Positions 1 through 13,446 of a DNA stretch of 64,000 nt are shown in pieces. The position numbers and the translations under genes were made by a program. The notes beneath the pieces were generated by a model. That model was not told where the DNA came from. It saw nothing but the letters and a program-made list of their open reading frames with translations, and made no database searches. The stretch comes from Tetrahymena elliotti 4EA (taxonomy: Eukaryota; Ciliophora; Oligohymenophorea; Hymenostomatida; Tetrahymenidae): the NCBI GenBank assembly GCA_000231825.2, contig JH720297.1, positions 1,016,348-1,080,347 of the forward strand, written 5' to 3'. Position 1 is the first letter of the stretch. Each line of letters begins with the position of its first letter.

Positions 1-57
1 GTTGAACGTTAGGATTAAAATAAACTAAAATAAATCAACTAGAATCATATTTTTTAA

Positions 58-3000
58 ATGAAGACATAAGTATTACAGTCTAGAGATATAAATGCTCTGT
101 CTGGTAATGTACCACAACTACCTCCTAAGAACCCAAACACTTTTAAAAAGTCCATAGGAGGATCAAATAAATTCATTTAGTCTGAAGAAAAGAAAAAGAA
201 TAGAGAAAATACATATTCAGTTAATCTTATCCCTACTTCTAATTCTAGAAATGGACAGTACCCTCAAGAGTTGAATTCTAATTAAAATTTGGCCACTATT
301 CCTGCATCAAACAAATAGAAGGGAAATCAAAAGAAAAAGAGAAGTGTTAGCAAATCTTCAAAAGCCAGAGCTACATCACCTGCTCCTTAAAGTTCATATA
401 ACATAGGACAACAGCAAGGAGATTTTAGTACTTAATAGCAATTAGGGAGCATTAATAATAATAACTCATTAGTCTTAAAGAGAAGTCTTGCCAATCCAAT
501 AAAGAGTAACTCTAATAATTAATTGAGTCTTTAGATTAGTTTGAGTCAAACAAATAATGGCAATAGCTCTCCTATGATTAAAACAACAACTTCTAATCAA
601 TTAAATAATTTGAAAGGTGATAATTCACCCTATGAAGGGATCTCAAAAAGCTAAGGTTTAAAAACAAATAAAACAGCTAGCAATTTTAAAATATCCAAAA
701 GTATAAATGGAGGATAAAGAAAGAAGAGCTTAGTCAGCTTGGAATAATCATAATAAATAAATCAAAATTAAATATCAGAATTAAATAATAGTAACAACTA
801 GGGCTTAAAGCCTTAGGCATCTATCAGAATAAGAAGCGGAAAAGTATTAAACAGCTCATTAAATGGAACTAGTTAAAATTAGAACTCAAGCAATAAGCTC
901 GTAAACTAGCTAAGTGAATTAAGCTCTATGCAAAATAGCTCATCAAAAATTGGAGAAAGAGGTGATATTAGATATGAAAGAAGTGTTAATATTTTCAGAG
1001 TTGAGGAAGAAGGTTAAGAGAATATCAATTCAATTTAATACACTCAATATAATTACAACCAAGATGATTAGGATGAAAACGATAATCTTTTTGATAATTA
1101 CAACAACTCGTCTGCAGCTCTTAGCAGCATTCAAAATACCTAAGGAAATTTAAGTAGTTTAAACAAGTTCAATATGAATAACCAGCTTCATCCTACTTTT
1201 AGGTAAATTCAATTGACTGAAAGCACTCAAGGAAATGACCTACCAAATAGCAGAAGCAAAAAAGTTCGTTCCAACTCTTCAAAGAGAAGATCAACATTTA
1301 CTAGTTCCTTAAACATGGGTAACAGCAATAATAATAACAATAATAGAAAAGCAACATTACTCTTGAAGAATGGAGAGGTTTTCAGAGGAGATGATTACGT
1401 TTGTGCTGAAAATAATAAATAGAATGCATAGTAGAATAATATTCTTAGATTACAATTTAATACAAAAAAGCATAACTGGAGAGACTTACTGAGAAGTTAT
1501 TTATAATAAACTTAATATACAGAGGTTCACTTGTCTTTTCATGATATTATTGTAGAGATTTATGATGGTCTTATTTTTAATAATCAAATGAGATGCTTAA
1601 AATATCTTAATTTGAATTTCAAGGAAAATAAATATTTTAATGATTCTTCTCTTTTGTTTTTAAGTGCTATCAAGTTGAGTTCTCTTGAGAAAGTTAGGAT
1701 CAATTTAGTCTCAACTAGTTGTTCTAAAATTGGAGCTAATTTCTTGTTGTTTGATTTTAACTATGTTCCTCATGTAGAAATCGTTGTTGGTGATGTGTCT
1801 CATGAAAAAATTCATATGTACACTCATTAAGATAAGTATATTGCAATTGATTTTTCTGACTAAAAAACAATCAGCAGGACTGAAATTTTAAGTTTATCAG
1901 ATTCCGTATTCAAGTGCAATCAAAAATATCTTTCTGTTATTCTTGATGGCGTAACAGATCTTAATGAAGAGAAATTAAAAATATTAGGAAGATGCATTTA
2001 AGAAGTTGAAGAGTTGCATATTTCATTTTAAAATTGCAATATGACTTTAGAAGCATTAACAAAATTCATAGATGGACTCACTTACATTAATACTCGTTCA
2101 GCAATAAGTGTGATTCCTTCTTAAAATAATTTAGCTTAAAACTCAACAAAGAATTAATAATAGGATCCTGATAAAATCATTTATGATGAAAATGATGAAG
2201 ACATATTAGCTAATAAACCTATAAGTTTCTTTATTAAGAAAGGAATAACATCTCCATCTGTAAATTAATAAAATGAACATGCAAACATCTCAACGGAATA
2301 ATCTTAATTCGAAAATAAATTAATATAAAAATTATCAATTGACTTCAGATCAAATAAGCAAGAAATCAATTAAAAATTTATGAAAATATTTAAAAGATTC
2401 ACATCAGCAAATACATTAAAATTATTTGTAGACATTGACAAATAAGTCAAACTCTAATTTGATAAATAAATTTAAGCTTTCTGCTTGGGTGAAACAATAA
2501 AAGACTATTTCGACTGCATCTAAATTGCTGTTTCTTAAAATTAAATAATCTATTATCATGATAAAAATACTAAATCTATTAAAATAAATGCTTCTAACTG
2601 TGGAATATCTGCCTATCAATTAGTTGACATCCAAAGATCCTTGAATTTCTTAGAAGACATTACAGACATGGAACTTGATCTCAGTGGAAATTGGCAAATT
2701 TCTTACTCAGATATTAAAAAAATGTTTGACAAGCTTGTTTATTTTGAAAGATTAAAGCGTATTAGATTAAACATTAAAAGCATCTACATTTATGAAGTAG
2801 AATTCATCACTCTTTATTTCCTTATTAAGAGAATACCAGACATGGAGCTACTTCATGACTTCGAAAAATCACGTCTTGTTGGTCTCACTAACGAGTAGCT
2901 TAAGATCAACTTCAAAGGTCCTTTCAGAAGAAGTAAAATTAATAACATTCTTGACATGTAAAACTTTTGCCTTGCTCTTGATAACTGCCCTCTATTAAGT

Positions 3001-3960
3001 ATTAAAGACATTCAAATGAAATTCTTCTTTAATTATGGTTTGAGAGGTGATTCATTATTACGTCTTTGCTAAAGTCTTGCTAGATTCCCAAGAATAGAAA
3101 AATTAGATCTAAATTTCAATTCTTGCTTCTTAACATTTAACGATATTGTTTTCTTCTGTAATGGATTAAACAATATTGACATCACACTTAAATAGATAAA
3201 ATTAACTTTTACAAACAATGAGTATATCACATCAAATAGTCTTATTAAGCTGGCTAAAACTCTTTAAAGATTCCCTCTCTTGGAATAACTTGATATCATC
3301 TGTGAGTCTCATGAATTACATCTCAATCCAGCAATAAGCTCTTATTAGAATATTTTCAACAAATTCAATACTAAAACAGCAGTTTCTCGTAGAAATCCCA
3401 GATAAAAACTTTAAGTATAAAGAGTAATTCCAAAAATCTATTAAGTATTAGCTCATGATGTTGAATAAAGTTATCAACCAATAACAGACCTGACCAAATA
3501 TATGAAATTATGTCAAAATGAGTATTTCTCTTAATTTGATATTCCCTTTTAAATTGATGATATTCCATCTCCTTTGGATAACTATCCCAACTTGATTCCT
3601 TAACCCAGCATTTAATCTGAGATTTCTGAAAAACCTCCCATTTTACCTGCATTGCTTTAAATTGAAGAAGTTGAACCCCCAAAGAGAAGCAAAGTAGTTA
3701 AAAGCACAGAGTTAAATTGGATTTCTTTGTAATTTATGGAAGGAGTCCTATATACTGATTACGAGCTCATGAATCTAGGATACACTTTGGCCTAATAAGA
3801 AACAATTAACCACATAATTACAGTACCATAAAAACCTATACTTGAAAAGATATTTAATGAAATTAAAACAGCTCGTTTGGCTGGAATATTATTCTCAATT
3901 TTAGTTACACCAGAAATGGTCTTTGATCCTATACAAATATTCTGTGATCTATATCTTTGA
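58..3960 (+). CDS. Large leucine-rich (RNI-like) protein with Q/N/S-rich N-terminus
   Basis: Single open frame of 1301 codons in the ciliate code (TAA/TAG = Gln, stop TGA). The first ATG is at 58 with an A-rich leader, but the frame is open back to the window edge, so an upstream exon cannot be excluded. Roughly residues 1-450 are low-complexity, rich in Ser, Asn, Gln and Lys, with an Asn run near 425. The rest has recurring leucine/isoleucine spacings such as RFPRIEKLDLNFN and RFPLLEQLDII, typical of ribonuclease-inhibitor-like leucine-rich repeats. No catalytic motif or membrane segment was seen. The repeat style is like that of the three LRR paralogues at 53.5-62.9 kb, but I see no close sequence identity to them. 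Function is unknown; a scaffolding role is inference only. Confidence 0.8.
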
Positions 3961-6900
3961 TAAACAAGTAATAATTCATAAACATTAAAATATAAAACTT
4001 ATGTTGTGTTTCATTTATTAATTAAATTTTTCATGTTATCGACAGTGTATTTTCATTCATTTTACTGAGTAAAATTTAATAATTTTTTTCATTTATTCAA
4101 TAAAAAAAGTAAAAATCATGAAATTTATTATATAATTTTTCTGTTAAAAACTCTCTAAATCCTCTGCATTATTTTCTAATACATCCAAACTAAAAAGACC
4201 TAATTTAGATCTGAATAAAATTTTTAAATTAAAAAAATAAGAACTAATTAAAGTTTTAAAACACTTATTTAAAATAATCTAATTTCTTCATGAACCCAAA
4301 AGGTTTTTTAACCCTAAAATTAAATGAATTAATATCTCTTTTCTATTATCTAACAATATATATGGAATAATTGTGTAATTTATTACAAACTTCGCTTTCA
4401 TAAAATAAAGAGTAATACTAATTAAAAAAGCAAAAGCAATTTTAAAAATTCAAATTTTAATCATTTAAAAATAAAAAATAAAATATCCAAAAGTTTGATG
4501 GGTTGATTTATATATAAATTTATTATGGAATTAATTTATAAAGAATCTTAGGATTGAAAAATTAAAAATCATCTATTTCTTTTAGAAATATATGTGAGTA
4601 AATTTAACTAAATTAAGATTTATTAAAGTAAATTAGTTTAACAATTTAAACAGAAAATCTTTTGTTTTTTTGAATCAAATTTTAAATTATAAAATTAATG
4701 ATAATTAAATATAATTTAACTTGCTCTTAAATCTATCTTAATCCTACAATAAATGAATTAATATCTTATTTATTCATCATAACAGCTATAAATAATTAGG
4801 AAATTTATTAAAAACTAGATTAAATTAAAAAATAAAAGAGTTAGTAAAATAATGGACTATTCTATTTCAAAAAAAAAAAAGCAAAATTATTAATTTAAAT
4901 GATAAACAAAATATCTTAAACTAAATTTTTGTTGATTTATTCAAATATTTAACGTGGAATTAATGTCTTAAGAACATTTTGATTGAAAAATTGAAATAAT
5001 GTATTAAAAATTGAATTAATTTGGCAAATTTTTTAATGATGATTTTTTCACCAAAAGGACTTTAAAATTTGAAAAAAGATATTATTTGAATGAATAAGTA
5101 AATAAATAGAAATTATTACGGACTTTTCTAAAATTGCATAATTTGATCTAGATTAATTCAAAATTATTTGATATTATTTGAACATTCTAATAATAAGTAA
5201 AAATCCTTTTATTTAAAAAAAATACATGTCATTAAAAAATAAAATTTTCATACCTATCATTATCTTTTAATTGCAAAATAAAATAAGACTATTTTGCTCT
5301 TTCAAGTTAGTTTAATGCATTTCATCAATGTTTATTATTAAAAATATTTGTATTTCAATAAATATCTGGAGAGCGGTATTTACACTCTTATTTATAATAA
5401 AAATTGATGGTTTTAATCTGATTTTCAAATATTTTTATTTGAAAAATTTAAAAAAAAAGAAAAGGAAATTAAGTATTTCACAAATATGCAAATATGTTTT
5501 TATTAATTTCTTTTTTACTTTTAATCTTATTCAAACAAGAATAATATTTGTAATTGCCGTTGAATTTAGCTTCATTTTTTTGTTCTTTATATTTTAATAA
5601 GACAATTTATCATTTTTTGTTTATCAGCCAATTATTTAAATTAAATCATCTATTTTTCCACCTAACAGAAAAATTAAATTTGTCTAAGGAGAAGTATATA
5701 CTATTCACGAGCAAATATTTGAAATTTAAAACAAAAAACCTCATTTTCTATTATTTGATATTAAAAACCCACTTATGCAAAAAGAATATATAAATCTACT
5801 TATTTTTCTATTTGTAAATTCAATATTTAGGTTTCTTCATTCTCATCTTTGAAATTTATCATTTAAAAGTTTATTTTTTTCACTATTCATTATTATGTAG
5901 AACAAAGTAATTTTCAAATATAAAATTGAAAAATGCTAACTAAGTACTAAATTGAATTTTCTTATTTTAAAAATACTGATTTATATGATAAATTAACTTG
6001 AAAAAAGCTTTTTTAATATTTTGAAAAATGTTTTGGCTTGATTTTAAATCAATGAACCATTTTATTTAGAATACCCTTTTACATGATCTAAAATTGTTGA
6101 ATCTATTTTTTATAACCTATTTAACATACTCTAAAAGAAATATATTAAAAATTTTTAAAGGGTTTAGCTTGAATTCTGTTCACTTGATGTTCATATGAAT
6201 AGATCTAAATTGCTTAATAGTAAAAATATTTATTTTATTTTTAGAGAAGTTTTTTAGGCATTTTAGTTGAAAATTAGTGCTTCTTATTTCTTACTGATTT
6301 TTGTTTGTGAGAATAAGGTAAGGGCAGTTTCCCTAGGATTTATTTGAAATAAATTAAAACTCTCCAGTAGATTCTTTTGATTGAGTTAATGGGAAGTTAT
6401 TACAAATTAAGCTTGTATTTGAACTTTTGCTATTTCAATGATATTATAGTCTATAAATAGAATTATTTTGTTTTGAAAGTAACATCGGAGAATATTATTG
6501 TTAATTTTATCCAATGAAATCATTGTTAATACAATTATTTACATCAAATATTTCAACACAAATGATTATTCGCATCCTTGTTAGAATAGTTCAAATAGGA
6601 TTATTTTTGAAATATAAAATAGTAAAAATATTAAAGATTGGGATTTGAGAATATAAAGGCTAATCAGAGCAGAGCAGAATGTAATTTTTTATGAATTTTT
6701 TAAAAGAATTTAAAGTAGAAGAAATAGAGACGATATTGATTGAGAGTAGTAAAAGTAAAATAAATGACTTTTCTGACAGACGAAAGGTCTTAATTTATTC
6801 ATATTAAATGAAATTTATAAGTCAAGAATATAAATGATTGAATGCGGTAATTTTGAAATTAAAACGGTGGCAGGATGGATATCACGAAATGAATTGAATA

Positions 6901-7635
6901 AAATGACAAAAAAGAATTTGAAGAAAGAAAAGAAAATTTTAATCATTCTAATCCAAAATCATTAAATTTGAACAAAAAGAATATTAGAAAAATTTCAACT
7001 TTCAAAAGAAAAATTTAGAAGGGGAAAAGTCTCGTGTTTTCTGAATGATACTAAAAATAATTTAGGATCAAGCAAGAAATAAACAAACAAACAAACAAAT
7101 ATTAATCAATAAGCAGTCGTAATATAACAAGCAAGTTTTAAATACAGAGAGTCATTGATAAATTCATTCATTTACTTACTTCCAAATTTTTGTGATGGCT
7201 GAAAAAAAGCAAACAGTTGGGAAAGAAAAGGGGATTTTATATATAAAATGGAAAGTAATAAAAATTCAAGAGGAAAAAAATCATATCAGCACATGTCAAT
7301 TTGGTTTGAAAATCGCTTAAATATGAATGAGAATCTCAACGAAAATAATGGAAATATATATATGTAGGGAGGTAGGTATCTACAAATGAATGGGTGAATG
7401 AATGAATGAATAAGTTTTGTTTAACAATGAAATTAGTAAATAAATAAATAAGTTATAGAGGGGGTTTAATTTAAAAGCGAATAAGTGGCATAAAGCGAGT
7501 AGGCAATAAAGACATTTTAAAAATTTTAAATATTTTTTGAAGGAAGAAAAATAAAATAAAAAATAAATAAAAAATCAAAAGAATTTAAAAAGAAAAAGAA
7601 AAACAACTCTTAAAAAATAAATTACAAAAGAAGAA
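3961..7635. other. Intergenic, AT-rich, 3.7 kb
   Basis: Extremely AT-rich spacer with no supported gene. It contains an AAAC run near 7080-7100 and GAATGAAT-type repeats near 7385-7415, shortly upstream of the 14-3-3 gene, whose promoter must lie in the right part. A TGA-free frame at 5328-5852 (174 codons) is listed separately as doubtful. Confidence 0.6.
5328..5852 (+). CDS. Doubtful open frame, 174 codons, ciliate code
   Basis: ATG to TGA frame using TAA/TAG as Gln. The first half is rich in Phe/Ile/Lys, as expected from random AT-rich DNA. The second half (for example KFVQGEVYTIHEQIFEI) looks a little more protein-like. No domain is recognised. The region is poor in G, which by itself removes TGA triplets, so the frame may be open by chance. 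Confidence 0.15.
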
Positions 7636-9204
7636 ATGTCCAACCATACCAGAGAAGAACTCATCTACTTGGCCAAGATCTCCGAATAAACTGAAAGATT
7701 CGAAGATATGCTTGAAAACATGAAATAGGTTGTTAGAATTGAATAAGAACTTTCCGTTGAAGAAAGAAACTTACTCTCTGTTGCTTACAAGAACACCGTT
7801 GGTTCCAGAAGAACTGCCTGGAGAGCCATCTCTTCCATTGAACAAAAGGAAGAATCCAAGGGTTCTAAGCACATCAGCCACCTTAAGGACTACAAGAAAA
7901 AGATTGAAGGTGAACTCTCCAACTTCTGCAATGATATTCTTGAACTTTTGGACAACCATCTCATCAGCAAGAGCAACGTAAGCCCATTTTTCATTTGCAC
8001 ATACACCATCTATTTTGCATATTCCGATTGATCAAAATGAATGGTTAGTTACCATATCAGATCAACCTTTTTCAAATCAAGTTAAAGAGGTATAAATATA
8101 AACAAATAAAGATGAAAGCTGAGTGACTAATTAGCTTTAAATAGATAGGTAGGAACTATTTTTAAGGGTTTTTATCCTTCAAATAGCAACTCACCACAGT
8201 AGAAACTAATCCATAAATTCTTCATCCAAAAAAAAGATAATTAAATGAAAAAAGAAACTCTACCCTTTCTTAAATAGCAACCCACAAATAAATGACTCAA
8301 GCTTAAGAGGATTGATTGCATAGTCCATAACCATCCTATAAAAAAGATGCTTAACAACTATCCTCCTCTAAAAAAATATCAAAACAACAAAGAAGCAATT
8401 TTATTATAAAAAAGCAAACAAACAAAAAAATAAATAAATAAATAAATAGCTTTTTTAGCGAATCTATTTAGAATAAAAGTTAGAAATTATTAAGTAAAAA
8501 AGGAAAAACTTCAATTTAATTAGTCATTTGTTTAGTCAATTAGTCATTCAGTCAGTCAATCAGTTATAAATCATGATTCATTTTTAATAATTGAGCCACA
8601 TAAAATATAAAACAAAAAAGAAAACCTCTATGTCAATTCAAAAATTGAATCAACTTTACAACAAGAAAAGAAAAAGAATAATAACAAACACACAATCAAA
8701 TAAAAAAATATCTTGTTGTTTGATTGATCGCAAAAATATCTGATTAATTTTAAAAAAAAAACAAAAAATTAAAATCTTTTTATAAAAAAATAGTCCAATG
8801 AAGCTAAGGTCTTCTTCTTAAAGATGAAGGGTGATTACTACAGATACATTGCTGAATACGCTTCTGGCAACACCCACGACGAAGCTGCCAACGGTGCCCT
8901 CTCTGCTTACAAGAACGCCTCCGATATTGCCACCAAGGAATTAAATACCACCCACCCCATCAGATTAGGTTTGGCTCTTAACTTCTCTGTCTTCTACTAC
9001 GAAGTTATGAATGACCCCACCAAGGCCTGCAACTTAGCCAAGCAAGCTTTCGATGATGCCATCGCTGACATTGAACACATCGAAGAAGACTAGTACAAAG
9101 ATGCCACTACCATTATGCAATTAATCAGAGATAACCTCACCCTCTGGACCTCTGAACTCCAAAATGACGACGAAGGTGGTGATGCTCAAGTTGAAAACAT
9201 TTGA
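7636..9204 (+). CDS. 14-3-3 protein
   Basis: Two exons, 7636-7977 and 8794-9204, joined in phase 0 over an 816-bp intron (GTAAGC...TAG), give 250 residues, the normal size for the family. 14-3-3 proteins are dimeric cytosolic adaptors that bind phosphoserine/threonine motifs. Diagnostic blocks are present: LLSVAYKN and [15 protein letters not shown] (residues about 46-68), [30 protein letters not shown] and DNLTLW near the C-terminus. The phosphopeptide-binding Lys, two Arg and Tyr are all in place. The acidic C-terminal tail is typical. Codon choice is unlike most neighbours: many AAG, TTC, GCC and ACC codons, as in strongly expressed ciliate genes. Both TAA and TAG occur as internal Gln codons at aligned positions, supporting the genetic code used here. 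Confidence 0.97.
7978..8793 (+). other. Long intron of the 14-3-3 gene
   Basis: GT...TAG intron of 816 bp, far longer than most in this window. It holds an AAAT repeat near 8430-8448 and a cluster of AGTCA words at 8521-8566, and has TGA stops in the reading frame. Exon homology to 14-3-3 resumes exactly after the TAG. Confidence 0.85.
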
Positions 9205-11541
9205 AAAAAATACTGATATATACACTTATAAAATATATCCTACCATATATTCATAATATAATTCTCTCATTTCTAGCAATTAAATTAAAATTAATAATCA
9301 TATTATTTCTTCTTCATCTAAAGTTGCCTCTGTGGATGACGATAGCTATATTAAACTATATTCATTTATATCTGTCTAATTCGTTATAATAAAGAGATGC
9401 ATTTCATAAGATATCAATCTAATTATTTATTTTTTTTCTCCTTATATCTCTTCACTTAATTACTTACTTACTTACTTACTTCTCTCTTTGAATCATTTAA
9501 TTATCATCAATAAGTTAACCAATCAGCCAGTATTCTCAATAACTAACTACTTACCAATCAGCAAAAATAAAATTTCATGATTCAAACACACTTTAATACT
9601 TAACAGAAATAAAATGGAATTAGCATCTTAATATAACTATTATCAATTAGAAATACCATTCACTTCACTCACACACTTAGTTGCAAGAAATCTTTTACAC
9701 TCAAACATGATTATATAATAATAATTACAAACAAAATTTAAATATATCTCTAAAAAAATGATTTTATATTACAAAAAAATAATAAACTATACCACTTTGC
9801 AACTATTCAGTCAGAAGTCTCTTCTCTAGATCATCCTGTTATGGCTGTAGAAATGATACTAACTAAGCATTTCTTCTTATTTTTCATATATGAATAATTA
9901 ACCAATTAATTCTATGAATACTGATATTCTACTGCCTTTGCATTTAGTATTTTTCAATTTCAAATTACGATCGAATAACAAATAGCACACGCAACCAAAT
10001 TAATCTTTCTAATTACTTCAATAAGCTTAAATAAGATAAAAATACCAATCTATCTCTAAAGTTTTCATCCTAACATACACTTTCTCTATTAAACATATAG
10101 CAAATAAATATTTTGTTTATTAAAAGTAGAGAGAATAAGCAAAAATTAAGAGATTAATAATGATGAGGGTGTGTAAAATTGTTATTATTTTGCATAAGTT
10201 TATTATTATAATTATTTTTATTAGTATTATATATCTTTAAAATTATATATATATTATCTATATTAATTTATATACATTTACAAAACAAAAATCTTTCTTT
10301 CCATTTAATCCGAAGTAGCCTAATTTAATATTTTTAAATATAAAATTTAAAAGAAGGCAAAATAGAATCACAAAAATATTTGCTTGTTTTAATTTTGAAT
10401 TCATTAAATAAAAACCAAGTGATTAATATTATCTAATAAAATAAATTAACAAATCTTTATCTCGAAAATAAAGTAAATGTTTAGCATTTAATCAAAAGTA
10501 AATGTTTAGCATTTAATCAAAAGTAAATGTTTAGCATTTAATCAAAAGTAAATGTTTAGCATTTAATCAATCACATGTTCAAAAAATTTAATAAATTTTT
10601 AATTTTTTCTTTAATTTTATTTATTGAACATATATTTTTAACAAGTAAAAAGTATTTCAAGATAAAAAGTTAAAAACAGTTTAAAAATCTAAAAAAAATG
10701 ATTAATTTAATATTTTAATATTGCATGAGATTGTTAAATTTAAGTTTAATAAATGTAAGTTTTGTTAATTTTTTACATTTTAAAAAAAACATGAGTTTAA
10801 TATTACTGTTATCATTATCTTAAAATGAAAATATTATTCAAAAGAAGATTGATTGATTTGTTTTATTTTTTGAAATATAAACATAGATTTATATTAGCAT
10901 AAATTTTAATTAAATATTTTATTTATTTTTGTTTATATCTGCCTATTATTAGATTTTTAGAATTTTATAAGTTTAATCCTTAAGAAGACAATCATTTTCA
11001 GGGCAATATTCTTTCTTTAACAGACTTTTATTGCTAAAAAGTTACTGTATCCTATCATACATTTAGGTTTTTATCTAAAAAGTTAAAGATTTTCTTTTAA
11101 AATATTAATTCATTTAATTTCTTAACAAACAAGAATTAATTTGTTTAATATATCACTAAAAACACATTAATAAATTAAGAGGTATTTTAAAATGTTTTAC
11201 TTACTAATTTTTTATGAATTAAAAAATGAAGATGGATTAATATTAAAGAACAATTGATTTCATAAACATATGAACGATTAGCAAAATATAAAAAGAAATG
11301 ATAGATAGCTGTGGTAAAATGTGTGAAAATGAATTGGAATGAAGAAAATGAATGAGGAAAGATATTGAGTAGAAACTTCTTAGAATCAAAAAAAAGAAAA
11401 AGAAGGATAAAAAATAATCATAAATAAAAAATATTAAATTTCTATTGATTTTAATAAAATATTAGTTAGGATTACAAAGTTTAATCAAAAGATTAAAAAT
11501 AGAAAAGTATTATAAAATATAATAGAATAAAGTTTTATTTT
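9205..11541. other. Intergenic, 2.3 kb
   Basis: AT-rich spacer between the 14-3-3 gene and the MsrB-like gene. It contains ACTT repeats near 9460-9482 and a perfect 25-bp tandem repeat at 10471-10570 (separate entry). An 80-codon TGA-free frame near 9614 was judged to be chance. Confidence 0.6.
10471..10570. repeat. Tandem repeat, 4 perfect copies of 25 bp
   Basis: Four exact copies start at 10471, 10496, 10521 and 10546. Each starts AAGTAAATGTTTAGC and ends ATTTAATCAA. Copies are identical with no partial decay, so the array is young or kept uniform. It lies in an intergenic spacer about 1 kb upstream of the MsrB-like gene. Confidence 0.98.
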
Positions 11542-12261
11542 ATGCGTAGCGTCATTTAATAGTCCTGGAAATACTAAAGCTTAGTAGGCAAATATATGAG
11601 ATATAATTTCTCTTCTGTTGCTCATGCTGAGCCTGTTGCTACTAGTTAATCTGAGAAGAAATCAACTAAGAATGCAGAATAGCCAATTAAAGAAGTAGTT
11701 TAAAAATAGTTCAAGATTAATAGATTAAATTTCACTCCTCATGAATATTGGATTACTTAAGGTATGGGAATGGAAAGACCATTCACTGGAGATAAATGGT
11801 TTGAAAAGGATGTTGGTTATTACCACTGCACAGTCTGTAGCACTAAATTATTTACTTGGGATCATAAATTCCAAACACCTAATGGTATGACATCTTTTTG
11901 GCATCACGAAAAGAATGCAGTTAAAGTTGTTGAAAACACAAATGGCATTTAAGAAAGCTTTATCAATTTAGAATCAACTCCTAGTCAAGTTAATCCTAAT
12001 GCACAAAAGTAAAAAGTTTGCTGTTCCAAATGTCAAAGCAATCTTGGATTAGTCTTCTTCGATGGTCCTCCCCCTACTTTCAAAAGATACTCTATCAATT
12101 CTGCAGCCATTAAATTTATTAAAAAAGAAAATTGGGAAAATCCTCATCTCATCTCTCGTAAGAGAAAATAAAAATTAAGTGTTGAAAAGGAAATCGAAAG
12201 AAAGCGTGAAGTCTTATAATCATAATAAAAAGAAGTTGCTCCTATTCAAACTGAAAATTGA
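11542..12261 (+). CDS. MsrB-like protein lacking the catalytic Cys
   Basis: Single exon, 239 residues. Residues about 60-205 match the SelR/MsrB fold: [10 protein letters not shown], a CTVC zinc-type knuckle, a second CSKC knuckle, FFDGPPP and [11 protein letters not shown]. MsrB reduces methionine-R-sulfoxide. In active enzymes the block reads RYC/U INSA; here the catalytic position is Ser (codon TCT). The GWPSF motif is GMTSF, and the His of LGHVF is Leu (LGLVF). Zinc Cys pairs are kept. The N-terminus (about 30 residues, Arg/Ser/aromatic-rich, few acids, with [10 protein letters not shown]) resembles a mitochondrial presequence, and a basic Gln-rich tail follows the domain. I infer a mitochondrial pseudoenzyme, perhaps a structural subunit of a larger complex; family membership is firm, function is not. 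Confidence 0.85.
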
Positions 12262-13446
12262 AAACACTATATTTAAAGATCAAATTAATTATTTAAAACT
12301 TTAAAGCAGTCTATTCGAACTTTTTATACAAAGAATTCCAAATAATATATCACAAATGACTGGCTGAATTGAATTAATCTATCTATCTATTAAAAAATAA
12401 AGATGAAGAAGATAAAAATGATTTGCTTTATTACTTACTCAATTACTTGCTTAGTTAGTTTTTATAAAACAGAAAGTGAATGAATAAATAACAAGTTAAA
12501 TGATAGAATTTTTTAAAACTTTAAACTAGGGATCTAACTAAAATAATAATAACATATAAGGTTTTTAGTAAAAGTATCAATCTGTCTATGTAAGTAAAAT
12601 AAATTAATACAAGCTTAAATAGAATTTCTTGTGTATGTATGTAGCTATTTTTTAAACTATTTCAAAATAAATTGGTCTATCTTTGTATTTATTACATCAC
12701 TTATTCAATGTTTCTAATTTTAAATTTAAAAAGTCCATTCTACTATCCTTTATAAAGCTGTTTTAGCAATTTTTAAATAAGTGTCTTTTAGCAAAGAGAT
12801 AATAAAAATAAGTAGAACTTTACAATTAAAAAAATAAAATATATTTGCCAACTAAACACAACCAACCGTCAATTCATCTATTAAAGATACTTACAAATTT
12901 AATTTTCAAAATTATTTGATTTAATATAAGATCTTCTTTAAGTCAAATACAATTTTGAATTTTGAATGAAAAATCATCTACATAATTGATAAAATTACTT
13001 ATTTATATTATTCATATAAATTTAGATTTCAATCTTAAGAATCATCATTATAATTTGATTTGCGATTCTAAAATTCTATTTTAATAAAAATCTATTAGAT
13101 TGATTATCCATATTTTGATTCCTAGGAATAAATCTTTTAAAGTTTGAATTTCAAATTTAAGTAAATTAATTTTAATAACGCATTGAAGATTGAAGGAATG
13201 GACATTATTTGATCTATTTACATACTTAAGTTGTTTGTTTACATATATATTTACAATAATATTTTAATTAATTATTAAATATTCTCACAATTTCAAAGGT
13301 TATTTATATATTGGAGTTAATTTTTTGAATTAATTTATTAAAGAAACCCTTTTTTGAAGTAGATCCAAAAGTAAGAATTGGCAATGTTGATATTTTCATG
13401 CTTCTAATAAATTGTTTATTTTTATATTTAAATTAATTGAGTATAT
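12262..13446. other. Intergenic, convergent 3' ends
   Basis: Spacer between the 3' ends of the MsrB-like gene (+) and the coiled-coil gene (-). AT-rich. I see no gene, RNA or notable repeat. Confidence 0.6.

Noticed and set aside
9614..9856. 80-codon frame starting MELASQYNYYQLEI downstream of 14-3-3
   Set aside because: Lies in the likely 3' region of the 14-3-3 gene, is G-poor and has no homology.
12100..12120. Selenocysteine at the MsrB active site
   Set aside because: The codon is TCT (Ser), not TGA, so no Sec reading is needed or possible there.
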